Positions 9,319 through 16,586 of a DNA stretch of 64,000 nucleotides are shown piece after piece. Within the stretch, counting starts at the first letter, position 1. Every line of letters starts with the position of its first letter. The notes beneath the pieces were generated by a model. It worked only from the letters and a program-made list of their open reading frames with translations. It searched no databases and had not been told where the DNA came from. Source of the stretch: Ruminococcaceae bacterium UBA3903 (GTDB taxonomy: Bacteria > Bacillota > Clostridia > Oscillospirales > Acutalibacteraceae). Position numbers and translations under genes: made by a program. The DNA is taken from positions 1-64,000 of the forward strand of contig DGFJ01000009.1 of assembly GCA_002391625.1 (NCBI GenBank). Direction: 5' to 3'.

Positions 9319-10344
9319 TTATTCCAAAAGCTCACTTATAAGCTTACCCGACAGATGTGAGATGTATTCCAAATGAGCCAATATTCTGGCGTAATCCATT
9401 CTGGTTGGTCCCATAACGGCTATGGAGCCTGCCGGACTGCCTTGTATCTGATAACGTGATACAGCGATGCTTGTGTTTTGTATTTCTGAAATTTTACTTT
9501 CCCCGCCTAATAATACAGTGGTTTTATCAGGCACACTAAACAACAAATTTTCTATGTTAAGGCTGTTGCTTAAAAATCTCATAATGCCACGTACTGATAT
9601 TAAGTCAAATTCTGATATTAACAAAAGGTTTGTTTGTCCGTTTAGGCATAAATTAATAACAGACGCTTCCTTAGCTGCATCAGCCACTGCTAAAAGCACC
9701 TGTGGCATTAATATCATTAAATCACCTAGGGCAACTGCCACGGTTTGTATAAATGCTGGTGTAATAGCCGATAGCAGCACATCTGTAAGCATTTCATTTA
9801 AGGCCCGCTCAAACACTGCCATAACATCTGCGGTTATGTTATAATCGCTGCGGAACAGTCTGTTTTTCACCATTCCTGTTGATGTTATTAAAACCATCAT
9901 TGCCGTATGATTACCTGTTTGTACTAACCGTATGCGTTCAATAGTAGTTTTATCAGTAGGTGGCGTGGTAGAAATTGCCACATAACCTGTTAGCTGGGCT
10001 AAAATTTCAGACGCACTGGTAAGAATGTGCTCTGGGTCATCTGCTGATTTTCTTAGAGTGTCCTCAATAGCCTTTTGCTCACGGGGGGATATTATAATGT
10101 TTTCCATTACATTGTCCACATAATAGCGGTACGCTTTTTGAGAGGGTATTCTGCCAGCTGAGGTGTGTGGCTGTTCCAAATATCCCATTTCAGACAATTC
10201 TGCCATTTCGTTTCTAACAGTTGCAGACGAAACTGAAAAATCTAAGAAGCTTAACAATGATTTTGAGCCTAACGCTTCCCCAGTTGCTATATAATTTTCA
10301 ACAATAGCTGATAGGATTTTGCTTTTTCTCATTGGTAGCTCCAC
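9319..10344 (-). CDS. hrcA: Heat-inducible transcription repressor HrcA
   Basis: HrcA (341 residues) represses class I heat-shock genes by binding CIRCE with help from GroEL. It has an N-terminal winged helix, with SSATVRNEMAELSEMGYL as recognition region and HTSAGRIPSQKAYRYYVD after it. A GAF-like effector domain follows. I chose GTG at 10344, which gives the family-like start MELPMRKSKIL with AGAGG 8 bases upstream; GTG at 10353 and ATG at 10332 are alternatives. It is the first gene of its own operon, directly downstream of a perfect CIRCE element. Confidence 0.96.
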   Translation of the reverse strand: MELPMRKSKILSAIVENYIATGEALGSKSLLSFLDFSVSSATVRNEMAELSEMGYLEQPHTSAGRIPSQKAYRYYVDNVMENIIISPREQKAIEDTLRKSADDPEHILTSASEILAQLTGYVAISTTPPTDKTTIERIRLVQTGNHTAMMVLITSTGMVKNRLFRSDYNITADVMAVFERALNEMLTDVLLSAITPAFIQTVAVALGDLMILMPQVLLAVADAAKEASVINLCLNGQTNLLLISEFDLISVRGIMRFLSNSLNIENLLFSVPDKTTVLLGGESKISEIQNTSIAVSRYQIQGSPAGSIAVMGPTRMDYARILAHLEYISHLSGKLISELLE

Positions 10345-10372
10345 ATCACTCACCTCTCTGTTTATTATATTT

Positions 10373-10399
10373 TTAGCACTCGTTATATGTGAGTGCTAA
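10373..10399 (-). promoter_or_regulatory. CIRCE operator
   Basis: The inverted repeat TTAGCACTC, 9 bases, GAGTGCTAA is an exact match to the consensus CIRCE element bound by HrcA. It lies just downstream of the -10 box and upstream of hrcA, so the repressor would block initiation or elongation and form a feedback loop. Confidence 0.97.
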
Positions 10400-10408
10400 T
10401 TTAATAAT

Positions 10409-10437
10409 AATGTACCATTTACCCTTTGCTTTGTCAA
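10409..10437 (-). promoter_or_regulatory. Sigma-A promoter of the hrcA operon
   Basis: On the minus strand TTGACA (10432-10437) and TACATT (10409-10414) are separated by 17 bases, immediately before the CIRCE operator. Confidence 0.85.
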
Positions 10438-10653
10438 GGATTTATTTGTAAACTAATTATTAATAAACTGCCAAGCTTATCCTTTAGGAAGCTACTTCCT
10501 TGATGGTTATATAATAATATACATTACATATAGAGCTAAACATTTACAGCGGGATTAATAAACAGTAAACTGCAAAATGAACATAGCTACTATTAATATA
10601 ACAACAAAACCGACGATAAATACGTGGCATTAGTCTATTTGACCACGAAAATA
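10438..10653. other. Intergenic stretch upstream of divergent hrcA and small membrane genes
   Basis: This AT-rich stretch of about 215 bases separates the two divergent promoters. I see short imperfect repeats only (for example AAGCTT and GGAAGCT near 10475-10500) and no gene or recognised RNA. Confidence 0.4.
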
Positions 10654-10682
10654 TTGACTTAATGTAAAAATTTGCTTATACT
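10654..10682 (+). promoter_or_regulatory. Promoter of the small membrane protein pair
   Basis: TTGACT (10654-10659), a 17-base spacer and TATACT (10677-10682) form a good sigma-A promoter, 38 bases before the start codon at 10721. Confidence 0.8.
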
Positions 10683-10720
10683 ACACATATAAGCCTACTA
10701 ATATAAAGGAGAAAACTACT

Positions 10721-11041
10721 ATGTGGATAGCTCTATTATCATCCTTGATATGTTTAGTGGTTGCCATTGTACTGTTTACCCCTATGTTCCGCACAGCACC
10801 GTTGTTTAGACCAGTAGCTGTGTTCTTTACATTCGAGGGTGTATGGGTAGTGTGCAATTATCTGGTAACTCAAATATGGCCAACTAATACAACTATGCAA
10901 TGGATACACTATACAGGTATTATAGTATTTGGTGGATACTTGCTTTTATGCCTATTTTACAGCAGACCCAAAAAGCCAAAGGTGGAAAAAGAAAAGAAAC
11001 GCAGAGTAAAGAAAAACCGAACAAGTAAAAGGGTAAGTTAA
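10721..11041 (+). CDS. Small membrane protein of unknown function (106 aa)
   Basis: I do not recognise this family. The 106-residue product has three hydrophobic segments, at about residues 3-20, 33-52 and 62-80, then a strongly basic tail rich in Lys and Arg, which should lie in the cytoplasm. It starts with ATG after AAAGGAG and has its own promoter. It is immediately followed by a second small membrane gene whose layout and some residues (a FxFxGxW motif, then an Asn four or five residues later, and a basic tail) look similar, so the two may be tandem paralogues. Confidence 0.75.
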   Translation: MWIALLSSLICLVVAIVLFTPMFRTAPLFRPVAVFFTFEGVWVVCNYLVTQIWPTNTTMQWIHYTGIIVFGGYLLLCLFYSRPKKPKVEKEKKRRVKKNRTSKRVS

Positions 11042-11305
11042 ATGAATTATATATTTTCAGCGTCATGGTTCCTTATAGGAATATATTTACTGTATCAGGG
11101 GCATAAAACTCATAGGGTGTTTTATGTGCTGGGTTCATACTTTATCTTCTTAGGGGGTTGGTGGTTAACCAACCAGCTGATAGAGATAAACCTAATGGAT
11201 GGTATATACGGTATAATTTTGCGTGTTATATCAGCCATAATGCTGGTAATTGCACTAATGGTATATTATAGAGCAAAAAAGAAAAAGAAAGATAATAATG
11301 CATAA
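11042..11305 (+). CDS. Small membrane protein of unknown function (87 aa)
   Basis: The ATG follows the stop codon of the preceding gene with no gap, which suggests translational coupling. The 87-residue product has hydrophobic segments at about 3-20, 26-42 and 54-74 and ends in a poly-Lys tail. FIFLGGWWLTNQLI in the middle aligns by eye with FTFEGVWVVCNYLV of the upstream protein. The function is unknown; a two-subunit membrane complex is one possibility. Confidence 0.72.
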   Translation: MNYIFSASWFLIGIYLLYQGHKTHRVFYVLGSYFIFLGGWWLTNQLIEINLMDGIYGIILRVISAIMLVIALMVYYRAKKKKKDNNA

Positions 11306-11362
11306 GTAGAGATTAACAACAACAGTGACTGCTATAGTTTAACTACAAAGCAAATTAAAATA

Positions 11363-11461
11363 ATAAGGCACCTACAATGCGATTTGTATCCACTCCAAAA
11401 GCTAGACCTGAAAGTCTGACAAAATGAGGGTGGTACAATTTTAGACAGGTAGGTGCTTTAT
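11363..11461. ncRNA. Unassigned structured RNA element (about 99 nt)
   Basis: A 13-bp outer stem (11363-11375 with 11449-11461, one G-U pair) encloses a second stem, TTGTA plus CCACTC (11384-11395, one bulged T) paired with GGGTGG plus TACAA (11428-11438). Inside it is a small hairpin, TAGAC/GTCTG (11403-11418). The nested rod with asymmetric internal loops looks like an RNA rather than a simple terminator. The strand is not certain; the plus strand is followed by TTTATATATAT and the minus strand by a less regular T-rich run. A sigma-A promoter begins 10 bases downstream, so it is probably not a leader of the corC-like gene. GGGTGGTAC resembles part of a T-box, but nothing else of a T-box is present. 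Confidence 0.5.
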
Positions 11462-11470
11462 ATATATATA

Positions 11471-11499
11471 TTGACAAAAAAGCGATAACATCGTAAAAT
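11471..11499 (+). promoter_or_regulatory. Promoter of the corC-like gene
   Basis: A consensus TTGACA (11471-11476), a 17-base spacer and TAAAAT (11494-11499) lie 63 bases before the start codon at 11563. Confidence 0.85.
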
Positions 11500-11562
11500 A
11501 GCTTTGATTAAGGTGAGGTAGTGTATATAGGACTGCCTTTAATATGAAAGGGGTAAACATAA

Positions 11563-12429
11563 ATGCCTGACGACGCAGGTGGGAGTAACAACATAAAAAA
11601 GCAGAACAGACTGTTAAAGCTTTTTGGGTTAGGTGACGTAAATCAGATTACACAAAAGGACATAATGCAGCTAATAGTCGCCGTAAACCAAAGAGGTATT
11701 ATAGAAGATAGTACCTGTAACGTTATCGAAAATATTTTTGATTTTGACGATTTGACAGCGGGGGATATAATGACCCACCGTAAAAGCATGGTAGCGGTAG
11801 AAGACACCGAACCCCTTAGAACCGCTGTAGAAGAGGTAATTAAAACAGGGTATTCACGCATACCTGTATACCATGAGGATACAGATAATATCGTAGGTGT
11901 GCTATATGCCAAGGATTTGTTAAAATATGTTTACACAGATGTTCCTGATGGGTTTAAGCTAACAGATATAACCAGAAAGGTGTTTTATGTACCAAGCACA
12001 AAAAATTGCAGTGACTTATTTTCAGAAATGACCTCCAGCAAAATACAGCTGGCTGTTGTGGTTGACGAATATGGCGGTACAGATGGGCTGATAACTCTGG
12101 AGGACTTAATAGAGGCTATCGTTGGTAATATTCAGGACGAATACGACAACGAAGAGGACGAGGTGCGTAAGTTAAGTGAAAAAATATATGCTGTAGATGG
12201 CTCAACCGCAGTAGATGAGGTCAGCGACCTTATCGGTATAGAGCTGCCCGACGAGGACAGCGATACGGTAGCAGGGCTAATGCTGGAGCATTTAGGTAAA
12301 ATTCCTAAAGAGAACGAACGCCCTACCGTCGTTATTAACGGGGTAAAATTTACAGCTGCACGCATAGAAAAACGCAGAATAGCACGAGTTTTAATAGAAA
12401 CCGACAACGAAGAGTTAACTGAAGATTAA
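11563..12429 (+). CDS. CBS-domain protein with CorC/HlyC domain (CorC/YbeX-like)
   Basis: A 288-residue protein with two CBS domains (about 65-125 and 130-190, containing YSRIPVYHEDTDNIVGVLYAKDLL and VVDEYGGTDGLITLEDL) and a C-terminal CorC/HlyC domain (about 205-285). In this family CBS pairs bind adenine nucleotides and act in Mg2+/Co2+ efflux or ribosome-related roles. The membrane DUF21/CNNM domain that most Firmicutes TlyC-type proteins carry is absent, so it is probably soluble or peripheral like E. coli CorC. It starts with ATG after GAAAGGGG and has its own promoter. Confidence 0.88.
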   Translation: MPDDAGGSNNIKKQNRLLKLFGLGDVNQITQKDIMQLIVAVNQRGIIEDSTCNVIENIFDFDDLTAGDIMTHRKSMVAVEDTEPLRTAVEEVIKTGYSRIPVYHEDTDNIVGVLYAKDLLKYVYTDVPDGFKLTDITRKVFYVPSTKNCSDLFSEMTSSKIQLAVVVDEYGGTDGLITLEDLIEAIVGNIQDEYDNEEDEVRKLSEKIYAVDGSTAVDEVSDLIGIELPDEDSDTVAGLMLEHLGKIPKENERPTVVINGVKFTAARIEKRRIARVLIETDNEELTED

Positions 12430-12477
12430 TAAATGTTGGTAGGACTATATAGAATCATTTTTTAATATTATAAAACA

Positions 12478-12520
12478 AGCACCGCCATTTGGAACACTCC
12501 AAATGGCGGTTGCTATTTTG
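12478..12520. terminator. Bidirectional terminator between corC-like gene and asnB
   Basis: Perfect 13-bp arms ACCGCCATTTGGA (12481-12493) and TCCAAATGGCGGT (12498-12510) enclose a 4-base loop. AGCA/TGCT extends the stem. T-rich runs follow on both strands, suiting these two convergent genes. Confidence 0.85.
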
Positions 12521-12530
12521 CTTTTAATGT

Positions 12531-14375
12531 TTATTTGTTGATTTCTGCATCATTAAAATAAATATTATACCAAACAAGGAAGATGTAAATAGTCCACACC
12601 TTACGGCTGTTGTCCTCTTTACCACTGAAATGCTCGTCCAAAAATTCCATAATAACATCTATGTTAAAGAACTTTTTAGCAGTTTCAGAGTGAAACATTT
12701 CCTTTACAACATTGTAGTAACGCTGATCCCTTAGCCATACTCTGGTAGGCACAGGGAAGCCTAGCTTTTTCTTTTCAGCGGTTTCCTCTGGCAGATGACG
12801 TAGGGCGGCTTTACGCATAGCGTACTTTGTGTTTTGCTTGTTTACACGCAAACGGGTAGGCAATGTAGAGGCAACCTTAAAGACCTCCTTGTCAAGGAAA
12901 GGAACACGAAGCTCTAGGGAGTTAGCCATACTCATCCTGTCAGCCTTTAGCAGGATGTCCCCAACCATCCACATATTAATGTCCAAATACTGCATTTTTG
13001 TTTCGTCGTCATAGTCAGACACTCTTTTATAATATTGTTTACATAAATCCTGTGGGCGTGTAGCTATTGATGGGTCCTTCAAAATACGCTTTTTGTCTTC
13101 TTTATCGTACATAAAAGCGTTACCTATAAATCTGTCCTCCAACGGGTGGGTAGCTCTGATTAGATAGTCCCTGCCTTTAATATCAGGCAGCTTTTTCATC
13201 AGCCTGCATATGCCCCTTCTCATACCGTAAGGAACAATTTTTTGGTAAACCTTAAATACCCGAGGGTCATTATATACAGTGTATCCACCGAACAGCTCAT
13301 CTGCGCCCTCACCGGAAAGTACAACCTTTACGTGTTCACTGGCCAGCTTTGAAACAAAGTACAGAGCAATACAGGATGGGTCAGCAAGAGGCTGGTCCAT
13401 ATGGTACTGTACCTTTTCTATACTGCTCCAAAATTCCTCTGATTTTATAAGCTTATAATGGTGGTCAACGCCGATTTTACTGGATAAACGCTGTGCCCAG
13501 CTGATTTCGTTATATTTTTCACCAAAGTCAAAGCCAACCGTAAAGGTCTTTTGGTCTGCAAAATATGTTGATACATAGCTAGAGTCAACACCGCTGGATA
13601 AAAAGCATCCAACCTCAACATCACTAATTTTGTGAGCATTTACAGAGTCTTCAAAAACCTTTTCGATGTTGTCTATGGCTTGCTCCTCTGTTAATGCTTC
13701 ATCAGGGTTAAAGCGAGCCTCCCAGTAACGTGTAGTAGTTACCTTGCCATCCTTATACCATAGGTAGTGACCGGGTAGCAGACAATAAACACCTTCAAAG
13801 AAGGTTTCAGGAGGTACAGCATATTGAAAGGATAGGTAATTGTCCAGTGTTTTGTAGTTGAATTTTTTTTGAAAGTCAGGGAACTGTAACAGGCTTTTTA
13901 TCTCTGAGCCATATACAAAATGCTCGCCAACCTGTGTGTAGTGCATGGGTTTAATGCCAAAAAAGTCACGGGCAATAAACAATGAGCCGTCCTTTACGTT
14001 ATAAATGGCAAAGCCAAACATACCACGCAAGCGGTTAAGCAGCTGCTCCTGCCATTCCTCAAAGCCGTGTATTAACACCTCAGAGTCTGTTTCAGTGTAG
14101 AACCTGTGACCCTTTTCAATAAGCTCCTTGCGTATTTCTTTATAGTTGTATATCTCACCGTTAAATGTAAGCACCAGACTTTTGTCCTCGTTATAAATTG
14201 GCTGATGACCTGCATCTAGGTCAATAATGCTTAGTCGGCGAAAGCCCATAGAGATGCTGTTGTCTGCAAAAAAGCCGTCGCTGTCAGGACCACGATGGGT
14301 AATGACCTCTGTCATTTTCTTTATAGTGTCGTCACGGTCAATAATTTCCCCTGTGAAACCGCATATTCCGCACAT
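12531..14375 (-). CDS. asnB: Asparagine synthase (glutamine-hydrolysing)
   Basis: AsnB (614 residues) makes asparagine from aspartate, glutamine and ATP. The N-terminal Ntn glutaminase domain starts with the nucleophile Cys2 (MCGICGFTGE) and includes HRGPD. The synthetase domain carries the PP-loop SSGVDSS near residue 262 and GEGADELFGGY near residue 355. Starting at Cys2 is required for activity, which fixes the start. It is a single-gene unit with its own promoter, divergent from the phosphate island. No T-box for Asn is seen upstream. Confidence 0.95.
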   Translation of the reverse strand: MCGICGFTGEIIDRDDTIKKMTEVITHRGPDSDGFFADNSISMGFRRLSIIDLDAGHQPIYNEDKSLVLTFNGEIYNYKEIRKELIEKGHRFYTETDSEVLIHGFEEWQEQLLNRLRGMFGFAIYNVKDGSLFIARDFFGIKPMHYTQVGEHFVYGSEIKSLLQFPDFQKKFNYKTLDNYLSFQYAVPPETFFEGVYCLLPGHYLWYKDGKVTTTRYWEARFNPDEALTEEQAIDNIEKVFEDSVNAHKISDVEVGCFLSSGVDSSYVSTYFADQKTFTVGFDFGEKYNEISWAQRLSSKIGVDHHYKLIKSEEFWSSIEKVQYHMDQPLADPSCIALYFVSKLASEHVKVVLSGEGADELFGGYTVYNDPRVFKVYQKIVPYGMRRGICRLMKKLPDIKGRDYLIRATHPLEDRFIGNAFMYDKEDKKRILKDPSIATRPQDLCKQYYKRVSDYDDETKMQYLDINMWMVGDILLKADRMSMANSLELRVPFLDKEVFKVASTLPTRLRVNKQNTKYAMRKAALRHLPEETAEKKKLGFPVPTRVWLRDQRYYNVVKEMFHSETAKKFFNIDVIMEFLDEHFSGKEDNSRKVWTIYIFLVWYNIYFNDAEINK

Positions 14376-14434
14376 ATTATCGCTCCTTTACCTATACGTT
14401 TATATTGTTGCCATTTTTACCTATATAATTAGAC

Positions 14435-14463
14435 ATTTTACCACAAGGTGACATTTGTTGCAA
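14435..14463 (-). promoter_or_regulatory. Promoter of asnB
   Basis: On the minus strand TTGCAA (14458-14463), a 17-base spacer ending in TGTGG, and TAAAAT (14435-14440). The TGTGG before the -10 box is the Gram-positive TRTGn extension. Confidence 0.75.
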
Positions 14464-14600
14464 GTGACACAATGGACAACAACCGCTATGGCATGACAAC
14501 TATTTTTGTAATTTGAATTTTTTCTGCATAAGGTGTGTAAAGTATATCAATATAAAAAAGTGGGAAATATAAGGTAAGAGGTTTTCTGTATATGTAATGC
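14464..14600. other. Upstream part of the asnB-pstS divergent intergenic region
   Basis: The asnB-pstS gap spans 14376-14729. Its outer parts hold the asnB promoter and the pstS Pho boxes. The middle 137 bases are AT-rich and show no gene or further repeat that I can support. Confidence 0.4.
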
Positions 14601-14676
14601 TTTACAAGTTTTTTACGTAACTTTACTAACAGTTTACCTAAAAATATGTATGAACTTTACAAAAAGATAATATACT
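14601..14676 (+). promoter_or_regulatory. Pho box and promoter of pstS
   Basis: TTTAC occurs at 14601, 14612, 14622, 14633 and 14656. The first four are spaced by 11, 10 and 11 bases, and the last by 23, about two turns. This is the pattern expected for direct-repeat binding by a PhoB/PhoP-type regulator. TATACT at 14671-14676 is the likely -10 box, 15 bases after the start of the last repeat, and no consensus -35 is present, as expected for an activated promoter. The same layout precedes the Na+/Pi transporter at 21488. Confidence 0.8.
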
Positions 14677-14729
14677 CATAACTGTTCAAGAGAAAAAATA
14701 ATAAAACATAATGTTGAGGAGAAACGATT

Positions 14730-15656
14730 ATGAATAGTAAAAGAATTATGAAAACTGTAGCTACAACAGTATTAGCGGGTGTATTAGCAATGACTGCACT
14801 GACAGGCTGTGGCGGTAATGGTTCGACAGCCAGCAACGCTACAAACGGTAGCAGTACAGCCCAATCAGGCAGCTTTGATACTTCAAAATCTATTATGGCA
14901 GTTACCAGAGAAGAGGGCTCAGGTACAAGAGATGCTTTTGTAGAGCTAACAGGTGTGCTGGTAAAGGATTCTGCCGGTAACAAGTCAGACAACACAACAG
15001 TAGATGCAACAGTTTTAAGCAGTACACAGGCAGTTTTAAGTAACGTTGCAGGCAGCGATGAAGCAATAGGATATATTTCCTTAGGCTCATTAAATGATAC
15101 TGTAAAGGCTGTAAAGGTAAATGGTGTGGCACCATCACCTGATACTGTGAAGGACGGCACATATAAAATATCCCGCCCATTTAATATAGCAACAAAATCG
15201 GAATTAAATGACGCAGCTAAGGATTTTGTAGATTATATTCTAAGCGGCGACGGTCAAAAGGTAGTAGAGGCTAACGGATATGTTGCTGTTTCAAAAAGCA
15301 CACAATACAGTGGCAGCAAGCCATCTGGTACAATAACAGTAGCTGGTTCTTCATCGGTATCACCTGTAATGGAAAAGCTGGCAGAAGCATATATGGCGGT
15401 AAACACCAATGCAAAGGTAGAGGTACAAACCAGTGACTCATCATCAGGTATGACAGCGGCTTCAGAGGGTACCTGTGACATTGGTATGGCATCTAGAGAT
15501 TTAAAGGACAGCGAAAAAGAAAAGCTAACGGCCACTAAAATTGCTATGGATGGTATTGCAGTTGTAATAAACAAAAATAATACAACAGAGGATATGACAA
15601 CGGATCAGATAAAAGCGGTTTACACAGGCGAAATCACCACTTGGACGTTAAAGTAA
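14730..15656 (+). CDS. pstS: Phosphate-binding lipoprotein PstS with reversed lobe order
   Basis: PstS captures phosphate outside the cell for the PstCAB permease. The signal peptide ends in a lipobox with Cys27 (LTGC). The order of the mature domain is unusual: residues 54-190 correspond to the half that is normally C-terminal (TREEGSGTRDAF, AIGYISLGSL, SRPFNIATK, GQKVVEANGYV). Residues 202-308 correspond to the normal N-terminal half (AGSSSVSPVMEKLAEAY, DSSSGM, IGMASRDLKD, MDGIAVVIN, IKAVYTGEITTW). A short Ser/Gly linker (about 190-201) joins old C-terminus to old N-terminus. Total length (308) is that of one PstS, so this looks like circular permutation rather than a tandem copy. It heads the pst operon behind a Pho box. 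Confidence 0.93.
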   Translation: MNSKRIMKTVATTVLAGVLAMTALTGCGGNGSTASNATNGSSTAQSGSFDTSKSIMAVTREEGSGTRDAFVELTGVLVKDSAGNKSDNTTVDATVLSSTQAVLSNVAGSDEAIGYISLGSLNDTVKAVKVNGVAPSPDTVKDGTYKISRPFNIATKSELNDAAKDFVDYILSGDGQKVVEANGYVAVSKSTQYSGSKPSGTITVAGSSSVSPVMEKLAEAYMAVNTNAKVEVQTSDSSSGMTAASEGTCDIGMASRDLKDSEKEKLTATKIAMDGIAVVINKNNTTEDMTTDQIKAVYTGEITTWTLK

Positions 15657-15686
15657 GTTCCTTGGTCTGACACTTAATTAATATGG

Positions 15687-15715
15687 TATGGAGGGTGTAA
15701 GCCCTCCATATTTTT
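15687..15715 (+). terminator. Intercistronic terminator between pstS and pstC
   Basis: TATGGAGGG (15687-15695) pairs with CCCTCCATA (15702-15710), with a 6-base loop and TTTTT following. Placed between pstS and pstC, it would let the binding protein be made in excess over the membrane complex. Confidence 0.85.
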
Positions 15716-15731
15716 AGAAAGGACTAAGAAA

Positions 15732-16586
15732 ATGATAAAACGTAAGGAAACCATAATGAAGGGCGTTTTTTTCATAGCGGCGCTAACATCGGTGCTGGCT
15801 GTAGCCCTAATATGCATCTTCCTGTTTGCCAACGGTATACCAGCTATGGCAAAAATTGGCGTGTTCGACTTTATATTAGGTGAAAAATGGGCACCTACCA
15901 ACGTACCGGCCAGCTACGGAATATTGCCCATGATATTGGGCAGTATCTACATAACGGTAGGTGCAATAATAATTGGTGTGCCTATAGGTGTGCTAACTGC
16001 TGTCTTTTTATCTCGCTTTTGCCCTAAGAAAATATATAAAATTGTTAAACCAGCTATTAACCTGCTGGCTGGCATTCCATCAGTAGTATATGGCTTTTTT
16101 GGATTAGTAGTAATAGTACCAATTATAAAGGATTTATTTGGCGGTAACGGCAGCAGCATATTAACAGCATCTATATTGTTGGGAATTATGATTTTGCCAA
16201 CAATTGTGGGTGTGTCGGAAAGTGCCATTAACTCTGTACCTAAAAGCTATTATGAGGGTGCATTGGCGTTGGGTGCTACACATGAACGCAGCGTTTTTCG
16301 CACCATTTTGCCAGCGGCGAAGTCCGGTATATTGGCTGGCGTGGTATTGGGTATAGGCAGGGCAATAGGTGAAACCATGGCGGTTATACTGGTAGCGGGT
16401 AATCAAGCTAGAATGCCTGATGGAATATTAAGCGGTATCCGTACGTTGACCACCAATATCGTATTGGAAATGGGTTATGCTACTGATTTGCACAGGGAAG
16501 CTCTGATTGCTACCGCAGTAGTGCTTTTTGTCCTTATTCTAATTATTAACCTGTTGTTCTCTGTCCTAAAAAGGAGGATGAACTAA
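15732..16586 (+). CDS. pstC: Phosphate ABC transporter permease PstC
   Basis: PstC (284 residues) is one of the two membrane subunits of the high-affinity phosphate importer. Six or so hydrophobic segments are seen, with the coupling loop YYEGALALGATHERSVFRTILPAAKSGI near residue 175 and GIGRAIGETMAVI after it. The order pstS-C-A-B and the AGCS-like conserved IPSVVYGFFGL stretch separate it from other permeases. ATG at 15732 lies 8 bases after AAAGGA. It overlaps pstA by one base. Confidence 0.95.
   Translation: MIKRKETIMKGVFFIAALTSVLAVALICIFLFANGIPAMAKIGVFDFILGEKWAPTNVPASYGILPMILGSIYITVGAIIIGVPIGVLTAVFLSRFCPKKIYKIVKPAINLLAGIPSVVYGFFGLVVIVPIIKDLFGGNGSSILTASILLGIMILPTIVGVSESAINSVPKSYYEGALALGATHERSVFRTILPAAKSGILAGVVLGIGRAIGETMAVILVAGNQARMPDGILSGIRTLTTNIVLEMGYATDLHREALIATAVVLFVLILIINLLFSVLKRRMN

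Noticed and set aside
11363..11461. T-box riboswitch
   Set aside because: Only GGGTGGTAC matches; the stem I specifier region, the full AGGGTGGNACCGCG box and a downstream aminoacyl or amino-acid gene are missing.
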